Shown here: positions 9,740 through 17,944 of the stretch, in pieces
How positions within the stretch are numbered: position 1 is the first letter of the stretch
Layout: the number at the start of each line of letters is the position of its first letter
From: Trinickia terrae
GTDB lineage: Bacteria > Pseudomonadota > Gammaproteobacteria > Burkholderiales > Burkholderiaceae
Length of the DNA stretch: 64,000 bases
Direction of reading: 5' to 3'
Assembly: GCF_005144415.1 (NCBI RefSeq)
Contig: NZ_SWJE01000006.1
Span: 124,001-188,000, forward strand
Position numbers and translations under genes: made by a program
The notes under the pieces: model-generated
What the model saw: the letters and a program-made list of their open reading frames with translations, nothing else
What the model was told of the DNA's origin: nothing
The model's database searches: none

Positions 9740-10608
9740 GCGAAGACTCCTTGTTTCGTGCCGCTTTCCGCGCTATTCGTCGCAACGCGGCGTGTGCTGC
9801 GCCTCCGGAACCAATCTGCCCCGAGCGCGGCGAGCGTCACGATGCCGAGCAGGATCACGCCGATCGCCGAAGCCATGTTCCAGTCAAGCGCCTCACGGGT
9901 ATAGAAATCAACGAGGTTCGACATCATCGCGTCCTTCCGGCCGCCGAGCAGTGCGGGAATCACGAAGAACCCCAACGACATGACCGTCGTGCTCAGACCA
10001 GCCGAAACTACCCCCGGCAGACTCAGCGGCAGTGTGATCTGGAAAAAGATGCGAGGCGGTTTCGCACCGGCAATCTCGGAAGCGAGATATAGCGAGCGGT
10101 CGATTGCCAGCAGACTGGCTAACACCGGAAACACGATGAACGGAATCAGGTAGTTCGTCATGCCCACAATCACGCCAAAGCGGTTGAAGAGCATCGGCAA
10201 CTGGACCTGCGTGTGAAACAGCACGGAAAGCGCATGATTGACGAGCCCGTCGCGGCCGAGCAGCACGGTGAACGCATAGCTCTTCACGAGAATGCTGGTC
10301 CAGAAGGGCACCAGCACGAGCACCATGTAGATTGCCCTTTTGCGCGGACTCTGGCGGGCGAGATGCAAGGCGATCGGATAGCCGAGCAGCATGCTCGCAG
10401 CTGCAGCGCTGACACTGATCTCGAACGTCGACCACAGTGTCCGCAGAAACAGCTCGCTGGCCAAAAGCCGATGGTAGGCAGCAATCGTCGGCCCACCAGC
10501 GGCCCAGAAGCTCGTGTACACGACATACGCGAGCGGTACCAGCATTACGAAAAACAGGAACACCGTTGCTGGGCCGACGTAAAGCAGCCCATCGTGACGA
10601 GATTTCAT
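9736..10608 (-). CDS. ABC transporter permease, PotB-like
   Basis: The 290-residue inner-membrane protein starts MKSRHDGLLYVGPATVFLFF, and several further hydrophobic helices follow. The coupling loop reads ASEIAGAKPPRIFFQITLPL. I choose the ATG at 10608 because GGGAGGAG stands about 6 bases upstream; an in-frame start at 10635 would add only nine polar residues and has no ribosome site. It is coupled to the next permease by a 4-base overlap and follows the solute-binding protein gene by 45 bases. It forms the second half of the importer channel. Confidence 0.92.
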   Translation of the reverse strand: MKSRHDGLLYVGPATVFLFFVMLVPLAYVVYTSFWAAGGPTIAAYHRLLASELFLRTLWSTFEISVSAAAASMLLGYPIALHLARQSPRKRAIYMVLVLVPFWTSILVKSYAFTVLLGRDGLVNHALSVLFHTQVQLPMLFNRFGVIVGMTNYLIPFIVFPVLASLLAIDRSLYLASEIAGAKPPRIFFQITLPLSLPGVVSAGLSTTVMSLGFFVIPALLGGRKDAMMSNLVDFYTREALDWNMASAIGVILLGIVTLAALGADWFRRRSTRRVATNSAESGTKQGVFA

Positions 10609-10653
10609 TTTTGTCTCCTCCCTCAACGACCCCACAGATAGTCAGCATCCCGA

Positions 10654-11724
10654 CTAACCGAGCACCCACTCCTTGAAACGCAGCGTCAGCTCGTCGTAAT
10701 GGTCTGCCCACCACAGGTCGTTACTGATCGCATTAGACTTGCTGGACGGGTCTGACAGCCATTTACGCGTTTCCGGCTTCATCAGCGCGAGCGCCGAGCG
10801 GCTGGCGGGCGTATTGACCAGGTACTCCATCAGCGCAGCCTGACGGTCGGGACGCATCGCAAACTGCACGAACTTCATCGCGTTGGCCTTGTTCGGCGCA
10901 TTCTTCAACACGACGAGATATTCGAGGCCGACGAGGTTCTGCTTGAAGGAGAAATTGATCGGCTTCTTCGCTTCCTGCGCGGCCTTCACGCGGGTCGAAT
11001 ACGTGTAGCTGAAATCGACCTGACCGGTTTCGACGAGCGCCACCGTCTGCGGCGTCTGATCGACCCAGTTCGAGATGTAAGGCTTGATGCGATCGAGCGC
11101 GCGAAATGCACGCTCCACGTCGAGCGGATACAGCTTCTCGGGAGGCACGCCATCGGCGAGCAGCGCGATTTCGAGCGTCTCGCTCACGCGGTTGCGCAGC
11201 GCCCGATGACCCGGGAATTTTTTGACGTCCCAGTAATCCGCAAAGGTCTCCGGATGCTTGCCGTCCGGAAACCTGCTGTTATCCCAGCAGATACCGCCGG
11301 TGAAGCCGTAGAACGGCACGGCCTCCTTCGTCATCGGCACGATCAGGTCTTTCGTGTTGAAGAGCGCGGGATCGAGCGGTTCCCAGTAGCCGTTCTTCGA
11401 GCCCGTCATCGCCATCGGGCCGACGGCGTCGAACACGTCCCACTGCACGTTGTTGGTCATTACCTGCGCCTTGACCTTCGCGAGATCCGGCGTGTCGACC
11501 AGCGTGACCTGCACGCCGAACTCCTTTTCGAAGGGCTTGGCAAGCGCCTCTTCGACGCCCTGGTGATAGTTGCCGCCCCAGCTCACCATGACGAGATTGC
11601 CCGCGGCCATCGCCTTGCGGGAGGTGATGACCATCGGCGCGGCGATCGCACCGGACAGCAGCGTCGCGCCGGCGCCCTGCAGGAACCTGCGTCGCGGCAG
11701 GACGGGTTTCGGGTTCGATGACAT
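10654..11724 (-). CDS. ABC transporter solute-binding protein (PotD/PotF-like), Tat-exported
   Basis: The 356-residue periplasmic protein begins with a twin-arginine signal: PRRRFLQGAGATLL at about residues 10-23, then a hydrophobic stretch ending at a likely AMAAG cleavage site near residue 41. The mature part is a type II (class D) binding fold, LVMVSWGGNYHQGVEEALAKP to the C-terminal RFKEWVLG. It delivers the substrate to the adjacent permease pair. The family binds putrescine, spermidine and related cationic or zwitterionic compounds. In this context the ligand is more likely the compound degraded by the neighbouring enzymes. Tat export suggests folding before secretion. Confidence 0.9.
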   Translation of the reverse strand: MSSNPKPVLPRRRFLQGAGATLLSGAIAAPMVITSRKAMAAGNLVMVSWGGNYHQGVEEALAKPFEKEFGVQVTLVDTPDLAKVKAQVMTNNVQWDVFDAVGPMAMTGSKNGYWEPLDPALFNTKDLIVPMTKEAVPFYGFTGGICWDNSRFPDGKHPETFADYWDVKKFPGHRALRNRVSETLEIALLADGVPPEKLYPLDVERAFRALDRIKPYISNWVDQTPQTVALVETGQVDFSYTYSTRVKAAQEAKKPINFSFKQNLVGLEYLVVLKNAPNKANAMKFVQFAMRPDRQAALMEYLVNTPASRSALALMKPETRKWLSDPSSKSNAISNDLWWADHYDELTLRFKEWVLG

Positions 11725-11753
11725 GGCTTTGCTCCTTCTAATGTACGAGTGGT

Positions 11754-12653
11754 CTACTCGGCTTCGCGCGCCACCAGCGGTCCGAGAATATCGGCCAGAC
11801 GGCTACGGAGCGCGTCCGAAGCCCCGCTGAGGGGCGCCAGAATGCCGCCGAAATCGAGGCCTTGCAGCTTGAGCGCAGCCTTGACGCCAGCGGGGTTCGG
11901 TTCGGCGAACATGGCGTCGATCAGCGGCCGCAGCGACGCATGCAGCGCGATCGCCTCAGCGAGCCGGCCGCTCATCGCGAGACGCAGCACCTTCGCCCAC
12001 TGCCTCGGGATCAGGTTTGAACTCACGATGATGGCGCCGACTGCACCCATCGCGACGTGCAGCGGCATCACGTCTTCCTCGCCGGTGAGGATCGCGATTT
12101 TCGACCGGGCGAGTTCCGCGGCGCGCATCTGCTGCGCCAGATCCGGATTGCATGCCTTGATGCCAACCACGCGCGTCATGTCCGCGAGCTTGTCGACCGT
12201 TTCGTAGTGCAGCGATACGCCCGTGCGATACGGAATCTCATACAGGATGATGTCCGCATCGACTTCATCCGAGAACCGCTTGTAGTAGTCGAGAATGCCC
12301 TGCTGGGTGGGCCGGAAATAGTACGGCGTCACCACCATCAGCGCCTTCGCGCCGGCGGCGATGAATGCTTTCGCGTTGTCGATCGCATCGCCGAGGCCCG
12401 GCGACAGCACGCCTGGCACGACGTGCAGCTTGTCTGCGCCCGCGTCGAGCGACGCCTCCACCACGCGCAGACGTTCCGCCGCGGTGAGCGAGGTGTATTC
12501 GCCGCTGCCGCCGAGCGGCACGATGCCGTCCGCGTTCGCCGCGACAAGGTTGGCGATCAACTGCCGCAGCGGCGCGGCATTGAAGCGGTCGCTGGCATCG
12601 AGCGGAGTCGGAACCGCGGTCAGAATCCCGGCGTATTTGTGATTCGGTGTCAT
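11754..12653 (-). CDS. DapA-family lyase/aldolase (dihydrodipicolinate synthase superfamily)
   Basis: The 299-residue TIM-barrel protein has the family marks: GILTAVPTPLD at the N-terminus, the substrate loop PLGGSGEYTSLT, the catalytic tyrosine in LYEIPYRTGV, and the Schiff-base lysine in VVGIKACNPD. The ATG at 12653 begins right before the fold. A TTG at 12677 would add 8 residues, and neither start has a strong ribosome site. It is encoded between a P5C dehydrogenase-like gene and an ABC importer. That makes 4-hydroxy-2-oxoglutarate aldolase or hydroxy-pyrroline-carboxylate deaminase attractive roles. True lysine-pathway DapA is less likely here. Confidence 0.88.
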   Translation of the reverse strand: MTPNHKYAGILTAVPTPLDASDRFNAAPLRQLIANLVAANADGIVPLGGSGEYTSLTAAERLRVVEASLDAGADKLHVVPGVLSPGLGDAIDNAKAFIAAGAKALMVVTPYYFRPTQQGILDYYKRFSDEVDADIILYEIPYRTGVSLHYETVDKLADMTRVVGIKACNPDLAQQMRAAELARSKIAILTGEEDVMPLHVAMGAVGAIIVSSNLIPRQWAKVLRLAMSGRLAEAIALHASLRPLIDAMFAEPNPAGVKAALKLQGLDFGGILAPLSGASDALRSRLADILGPLVAREAE

Positions 12654-12773
12654 AGGCTTGAAATGGTTGACTGACAAACACGATATGAAGCCAAAAACAG
12701 TCTGCTCAGTTCATCACATCCGGTTAGCTTCGATATAAGAGCACTTGATTCAACTCGCCCTCAACCCGCAACG

Positions 12774-14387
12774 TCAGCCGCCGAAAGACCACTCGCGCGC
12801 AGGCAGGTAGGTCTCCTTCACCACGCGAGGAGAAGCCCAGCGCAGCAGGTTCAGATAAGAACCCGCCTTGTCGTTCGTGCCGCTGGCCCGGCCGCCGCCG
12901 AATGGCTGCTGGCCGATCATCGCGCCGGTTGGCTTGTCGTTCAGGTAGAGGTTACCCGCAGCGTTCAGCAGCGCCGCTTCTGCTTCATGAAGCGCGAAGC
13001 GATCCGTGCAGAAGATCGAGCCGGTCAGCGCATACGGGCTGGTCGAATCGATCAGCGCCAGCGTCTCGGACCAGGCGTTGTCCGCGTACACGAACACGGA
13101 GAGGATCGGCCCGAACAGTTCTTCGGTCATCACCGCGTGCTTCGGGTCCTGCACTTCGAGCACGGTCGGCTCGACGAACCAGCCCGGTTCCGACCACGTC
13201 TTGCCGCCCGCGATGACGGTCACCTTGCTATCGTCTTTCGCCGCGTTCAATACGGCGGTCAGCTTTGCGTGCGAGGCCTGCGAGATCACTGCGCCCATGA
13301 ACGTGCGGTTCAGATCGGCGACATCGCCCACCCTCAGTTGCGCGAGGCGCTCGACAAGCTCTTGACGCACGGCCGGCCACAGACTTTGCGGAATATAAGC
13401 CCGCGATGCCGCGCTGCATTTCTGCCCCTGGTATTCGAACGCGCCGCGGATCAGCGCAATCGCAAGTTCGGACGGATGCGCGGACGGATGCGCGAGCACG
13501 AAATCCTTCCCGCCCGTTTCTCCGACGAGACGCGGAATCGTACGGAACGCATCGACCTTCGAGGCCACGCCTTTCCACAGCGACTGGAACACTGCCGACG
13601 AGCCGGTGAAGTGGATACCGGCGAGTTCCGGCGAATCGAGCACGACACGCGTGGTGAGTTCTGCTTCGCCCGGCACGAAGTTGATCACGCCGGCCGGCAG
13701 GCCCGCCTCCTCGAGCGCCTCGAAACAGATCCAGTTGGCCAGCGCCGATTTCTCCGACGGTTTCCACAGCACCGTGTTGCCCATGATCGCGGGAGCGGTC
13801 GTCAGGTTGCCTCCGATCGCCGTGAAGTTGAACGGCGACACGGCATACACGAAGCCTTCCAGCGGACGCCAATCGGTGCGATTGACGGCCGTGGCGACCG
13901 ACATCGGCTGCTCGGCGTACACGCGCTGCGCGTTATAAGAGTTGAAGCGCAGGAAGTCGATCAGTTCGCAGGCCGAGTCCGGTTCTGCCTGATCGATGGT
14001 CTTGCTTTGACCAAGCATCGTCGCAGCATTGATGCGCATGCGCATGCGTGTGGCGATGATGTCCGCCGCGCGATGCAGGATGGTGGCCCGGCTCGCGTGC
14101 GACAGCGCCGCCCAGTCACGCGCGACCGATTTCGCGTTGGCGATCGCTTCGCCGATCTGCGCATTCGTCGGACGATGGATACGCGCAAGCAGCCGTTGAT
14201 GATCGTGCGGCGCGCGCACTTCGACGACGTCGTTCGAGAAGTAGCGCTTGCCGCCGATCACCGTCGGGATCTCGACAACCTCGCGGACATCCAGCGCTTG
14301 CTGCAGTTGCGCAGCGGCCTCGGTTCCGGCGCCGAAATGCACCTCGGGCTCGTTGACCGGCAACGGGAAATGTGGACTGGAATTCAC
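12774..14387 (-). CDS. pruA: aldehyde dehydrogenase, L-glutamate gamma-semialdehyde (P5C) dehydrogenase type
   Basis: The 537-residue length and layout fit stand-alone P5C dehydrogenases. Visible sites are the N-terminal FPLPVNEPEV segment, the substrate/NAD region SPFNFTAIGGN, GNTVLWKPSEKSALA, HFTGSSAVF, the general-base motif GETGGKDF, and the catalytic Cys in YQGQKCSAASRAY. The C-terminal PFGGGRASGTNDKAGS is also typical of this class. The start is a GTG at 14387 with AAGGAG about 6 bases upstream. The enzyme would oxidise glutamate (or 4-hydroxyglutamate) semialdehyde to the acid using NAD+. It is the first structural gene downstream of the LysR regulator. No proline dehydrogenase domain is fused. 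Confidence 0.9.
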   Translation of the reverse strand: MNSSPHFPLPVNEPEVHFGAGTEAAAQLQQALDVREVVEIPTVIGGKRYFSNDVVEVRAPHDHQRLLARIHRPTNAQIGEAIANAKSVARDWAALSHASRATILHRAADIIATRMRMRINAATMLGQSKTIDQAEPDSACELIDFLRFNSYNAQRVYAEQPMSVATAVNRTDWRPLEGFVYAVSPFNFTAIGGNLTTAPAIMGNTVLWKPSEKSALANWICFEALEEAGLPAGVINFVPGEAELTTRVVLDSPELAGIHFTGSSAVFQSLWKGVASKVDAFRTIPRLVGETGGKDFVLAHPSAHPSELAIALIRGAFEYQGQKCSAASRAYIPQSLWPAVRQELVERLAQLRVGDVADLNRTFMGAVISQASHAKLTAVLNAAKDDSKVTVIAGGKTWSEPGWFVEPTVLEVQDPKHAVMTEELFGPILSVFVYADNAWSETLALIDSTSPYALTGSIFCTDRFALHEAEAALLNAAGNLYLNDKPTGAMIGQQPFGGGRASGTNDKAGSYLNLLRWASPRVVKETYLPAREWSFGG

Positions 14388-14613
14388 CCCTGCTCCTTAA
14401 GGACGTTTGGACCGATGGCCGGCACTTGCATGTCAGAAGCCGGAGCGCGCCCCGACACAGACATCCGGCCAGCCAGATGTCATCCAGCGTAGAGCAGGAG
14501 AAAAATATGCCTGCTTGTTTCAGGCAACCTTATGCATAGGATTGAGCGCCGTTATGAACCGCCCGGGGAGGGGGCGGGATTTCCCTAGCACGCGCGACAC
14601 GGCGTCTGGAGAG

Positions 14614-15612
14614 TCAGACGTCTTCAATCAGGATTTCGTGCGGCTTCAGGGAAAGCGCTGCCGCTATGTCCCGAGAGACCTGGCGCTCGAAGGTGAGTCG
14701 CAACATTTCATGCAAGTCGTTCGGTAGCCGGCCCAGCTCGCCTTCCCTGAAAGCGATATAGAAAGTTCGGCTCATCGTCTCGTATGGCCGACCGCGCTGG
14801 GAGAAAGCAGATAGCGGAACAACGCGTATGCCGGGCACGTGGTGCCGTGACTGCCAAAGGCACAGCGGGGTGGTAATTGCAAAGCCCAGGCCCGCAGACA
14901 CCAGACTTAACATCGGGTCGGTGGCATCGAACTCACACGTGCGTTCAATGTTGTCTGTATGTGCGGCGAGGTAAGCGTCGACCTGCTGGCCGATGACCGA
15001 GCGCGCGCTGTAACGAATGAGTTGAAGGTGCCGGCTAAGCTCCGTGAGCGTCGAGAAATGGTCAACTTCGAAGCTCTTAGGCAGGGCAACCAGGAAAGGT
15101 TCGGAAAAAAGCTTATGGCGCCGGATACCAGGAGTCTGACTTTGCTGGCTCGTGGTGACTGCAATGTCCAGTTGTCGAGCTTCGAGTTGGGCATCCAGGG
15201 TTGGTGTTATGCCGGACCACAAGCGGATATGATGCGCCGTCCCAGCGAGCGCCCGGATAACCAGCGGTCCAATTGTCGCGGCGAACGAGTCGACGCAGCC
15301 TAGCCTCACCACAACTCGCTTCGCGCGCGTCACGTTTCGCACGCTCTCGACCATCTGGCTCGCACCTTGAAGCAGCACGGTGGCATGCTCGAAAAGCCGC
15401 TGCCCTGCAGCCGTTGGTCGTGCCGGTCGCGTTGCCCGATCGAGCAGTGTCGTATCGAGCACCGACTCCAGCACCTTGATGCGCTGCGATACGCCTGCCT
15501 GCGAGATGGCAAGCCGGCTCGCTGCATCCGAAATGGACCCCGCTTCCACTACCGCCACCCAACTCGCGAGCAGATCCCAGTCGGGATAATTTTCAGGTGC
15601 GCCAGTTTTCAT
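14614..15612 (-). CDS. LysR-family transcriptional regulator
   Basis: The 332-residue protein has the LysR winged helix-turn-helix at residues 12-75 (FVEAGSISDAASRL-type region, here ASWVAVVEAGSISDAASRL, with SQAGVSQRIKVLE as recognition helix). The co-inducer-binding domain follows from about residue 100. It lies in the same direction as the ALDH gene, 226 bases upstream of it, and 70 bases downstream of the amidohydrolase gene. It most likely controls the catabolic run from 14387 down to 5009, with the inducer being the imported compound or its oxidised form. LysR targets usually carry T-N11-A sites near their promoters. I did not fix one here. Confidence 0.92.
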   Translation of the reverse strand: MKTGAPENYPDWDLLASWVAVVEAGSISDAASRLAISQAGVSQRIKVLESVLDTTLLDRATRPARPTAAGQRLFEHATVLLQGASQMVESVRNVTRAKRVVVRLGCVDSFAATIGPLVIRALAGTAHHIRLWSGITPTLDAQLEARQLDIAVTTSQQSQTPGIRRHKLFSEPFLVALPKSFEVDHFSTLTELSRHLQLIRYSARSVIGQQVDAYLAAHTDNIERTCEFDATDPMLSLVSAGLGFAITTPLCLWQSRHHVPGIRVVPLSAFSQRGRPYETMSRTFYIAFREGELGRLPNDLHEMLRLTFERQVSRDIAAALSLKPHEILIEDV

Positions 15613-15683
15613 GGTCAGTCATCACGTGACAACTCAATTTAACACGGACACTGACCGTACCATAATGAAAAAGGGTGCCAGCT

Positions 15684-16547
15684 TCACCGGGAAGGCGCAC
15701 CGGAACGTTGACTGTCCGGCGCTCCCTGGCCCGACGTCATTGTGCGTACCGCGCCGTCCAGTGCCTTGAGCATGGCGGCAATCGTCGTTTCAAGACCATC
15801 ATTTTCTTGACCAGGATCTGCCTGCATAGGGTCGAAGCGCGCCGCACACTCCAAACGGAATCGACCGGCAGCCTCCATTTCAATGACATGCACGCCTGCA
15901 CGAGGATTGCCGTAATGCTGTGCCGCGAAATTATCCGCAATTTTGCCGTTGACAACCCATGATCGCCCGCACGCCTGAACAGCATCTGTGAGCGCCTTGA
16001 CCAGCGTCCGGTCGCTGGACAGTCCAGTGCAAGTACCGATGTTGCAGTCAATCGTTCCATACTGCGATCGGTAAGGAGATAACCACCAGCTGGCGTGCGA
16101 GACGAGAACAACAATCTGCTCATGCGCCGAACGCAGTCGCTCAATTTCATTCGCTACACAACGATGGAAAGGCCGCCAGTATTTTTCCACGCGGGCAGCA
16201 ACCTCGTCGGCGGAAAGTTCGGCATTCTTTTCGTAGAGGGCTTCACCCCGGGAAGTATGAGTGCGGCAAAGACCCAAACGATTAAGGCTTGGCGTCAGTG
16301 AGCGATTGTCCTCGGCAACGTTGAAATCGATGACACAGGGATGGTAGTGCCCTGAGATCACCGTCGCTCCATATTCGCGCGCGATTGACTGTAGTAGTAA
16401 GCCAGCTGGATCTGCAAGCCGACCCTTTATTGGCTGCCACGCCGCGTGATCGAGCAAATCAGCGGGGATTTCCGAGCCGGTGTGCGGCGTGAGAACAAGA
16501 ACCGGCGCATCGCCACGAGCGACCGGCTCGTGTCCGAGAGTAGACAT
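15684..16547 (-). CDS. N-formylglutamate amidohydrolase family protein (HutG-like)
   Basis: The 287-residue protein matches the N-formylglutamate amidohydrolase fold: VLVLTPHTGSEIP near the N-terminus, then VISGHYHPCVIDFNVAEDNRSL, HASWW, and GTCTGLSSD. The late NPRAGVHVIEMEAAGRF holds a conserved E-x-x motif. Metal-binding His and Glu residues sit in these stretches. I use the ATG at 16547, with AGAGGA about 8 bases upstream. The family hydrolyses N-formyl-L-glutamate to glutamate and formate at the end of one histidine pathway, but no hut genes are nearby. An N-acyl or N-formyl amino-acid product of this island is a plausible alternative substrate. Confidence 0.85.
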   Translation of the reverse strand: MSTLGHEPVARGDAPVLVLTPHTGSEIPADLLDHAAWQPIKGRLADPAGLLLQSIAREYGATVISGHYHPCVIDFNVAEDNRSLTPSLNRLGLCRTHTSRGEALYEKNAELSADEVAARVEKYWRPFHRCVANEIERLRSAHEQIVVLVSHASWWLSPYRSQYGTIDCNIGTCTGLSSDRTLVKALTDAVQACGRSWVVNGKIADNFAAQHYGNPRAGVHVIEMEAAGRFRLECAARFDPMQADPGQENDGLETTIAAMLKALDGAVRTMTSGQGAPDSQRSGAPSR

Positions 16548-16752
16548 GGAAAAATCCTCTGATCCTGCCCGGGGAACACCGGCGCGTGTATATGTCGGCG
16601 GAGAAACCACTCACAAGAAGAATACCCGAACACATTTCGCTGATCGCGTTCTTCAGCGCAACTTAAGCTCTATATAAGCAGACGTTTTATCGCCAGCACC
16701 GAGAGTAAGCTGAGCCATTGTGCGCACACAATAAAGCCTGCACTCGAGATCT

Positions 16753-17421
16753 ATGCAGGGCCTCGCTCCCCGGCTCACAGCGCATGAGCGTTACTCCCTG
16801 ATAGCCTGCACTCGTGCTATTGCGCGGGATGCTCGACACGCGAAAACCCTGCTTGAAGGTCACGATGCAGTCGTCATGGATGCGCGAACCGAGAGTGACC
16901 TTGACGAGCTGGTTGGCCTGGTCGTGGGTTCGCGCGACCTATTGCTCGCTGGCTCCACAGGCCTGCAGCGTGCGCTCGCCCGCACGTTGCCTGCGCCTGT
17001 TGTATCTGCGGAGCGTGCTGGGAAGCCCGTCACGGTTCAATGCCGCGCGGCGCGTTCGTCGCGAAGCGTAGCGCGCTGGTCGTCGCGTTGGCCTGACACG
17101 GTTCGTATGCAGAACCGCGACGCGAACGGTGTCGCACATTTTCCCGGCTGGACGCTCGGCGCGCTTCGGTTGATCTTCGAGGAACGTGGTGCGATGGCCT
17201 GCGGACATGAGACCCTGGACACCGACGGCGGCATTGCGGTGAGCCGCGGTGACGGATCACTCGAACGATATGTGCTCGATCAGGACCGCTGGCAGATCGA
17301 AATGCTGGCGAATCTCGATGCACTGCCCGAGGCGGGGGCACTCATCGTCGCGACGTGGCCGAAGCCGAAGCGCGGCTCCGGATTTCCGGCACGCGTTTTT
17401 GCGATTGTGCCGCACCAGTGA
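16753..17421 (+). pseudogene. chimeric remnant: four-carbon acid-sugar kinase fragment joined to cyclase-family (KynB-like) C-terminus
   Basis: This 222-codon open frame looks like two unrelated gene pieces. The first 95 residues (VVMDARTESDLDELV, then LLLAGSTGLQRALAR) resemble the middle of DUF1537/OtnK four-carbon acid-sugar kinases. From about residue 122 (RDANGVAHFPGWTL) to the end (MANLDALPEAGALIV-type region, here LANLDALPEAGALIVATWPK, then GFPARVFAIVP) it matches the C-terminal half of cyclase-family metal hydrolases related to kynurenine formamidase. The Arg/Ser-rich link between them is off-family. The kinase ATP domain and the cyclase N-terminus with its HxGTHxD motif are both missing. 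It is probably a deletion product and inactive. Confidence 0.6.
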
Positions 17422-17653
17422 TACGTGGCGCCTTCGGCTCTGCGGTCATCCATCAGTGCACTCAAAAGTTTTCCCTTTGGATCTTTCCCTCCAATTTAGG
17501 CTGTTGAGAATCGATCCGGATGTAACGCGAACGTTGGCGGTGGCGCCGAGCCTCGCCTGTTGCTAAACGAGTATATTGATCCAGGCGAATGCCATCTGTC
17601 GCACAAATGCGCTACGTCGGGCATCGCGTGCGCGACCGTAAAATGACGGCCTT

Positions 17654-17944
17654 ATGCGCCACACCAAGACCGGCCCAAAGCCGACATCCATCAACGTCGC
17701 GATCGTCGACGACGACCGCAATTTTGTTGACGCATTGAACCGTGCGCTACAGAGCGCGCCGGACATGCAGTTGACGGGCGCCCTGCCTAATTTGTTTGCC
17801 GCCGTGTGGGACTTCACGCCCGATCTCACGCGCTATCTGGCGGCTTTGTCAGGAAAGGTTGGCACCGAACAATTGTCCATATACCAAAAGGTGTTTTCAT
17901 GCAATACATTAATATCGCGAAAGCAATGGAAGAAATTGCCATAA
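17654..17944 (+). pseudogene. truncated response regulator (receiver N-terminus only)
   Basis: Residues 13-42 (SINVAIVDDDRNFVDALNRA) are the first strand and helix of a CheY-type receiver domain, with the acidic pair after strand one. After about residue 43 the match stops. There is no phospho-acceptor Asp, no K-P-F motif and no output domain; the remaining 50 residues are not recognisable. The break falls just before the metallopeptidase gene, which overlaps the end of this frame. I read it as the stump of a NarL- or CheY-like gene cut by the rearrangement that brought in the peptidase. Confidence 0.55.

Noticed and set aside
12987-14492. Plus-strand open frame of 501 codons opposite the P5C dehydrogenase gene
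   Set aside because: Arg/His-rich translation with no family resemblance; it is the antisense shadow of a strong minus-strand gene in GC-rich DNA.
16753-17421. Functional cyclase-family hydrolase
   Set aside because: The N-terminal half with the metal-binding HxGTHxD motif is missing and is replaced by a kinase fragment.
17654-17944. Functional response regulator
   Set aside because: Only the first strand and helix remain; phospho-acceptor Asp and Lys are absent.
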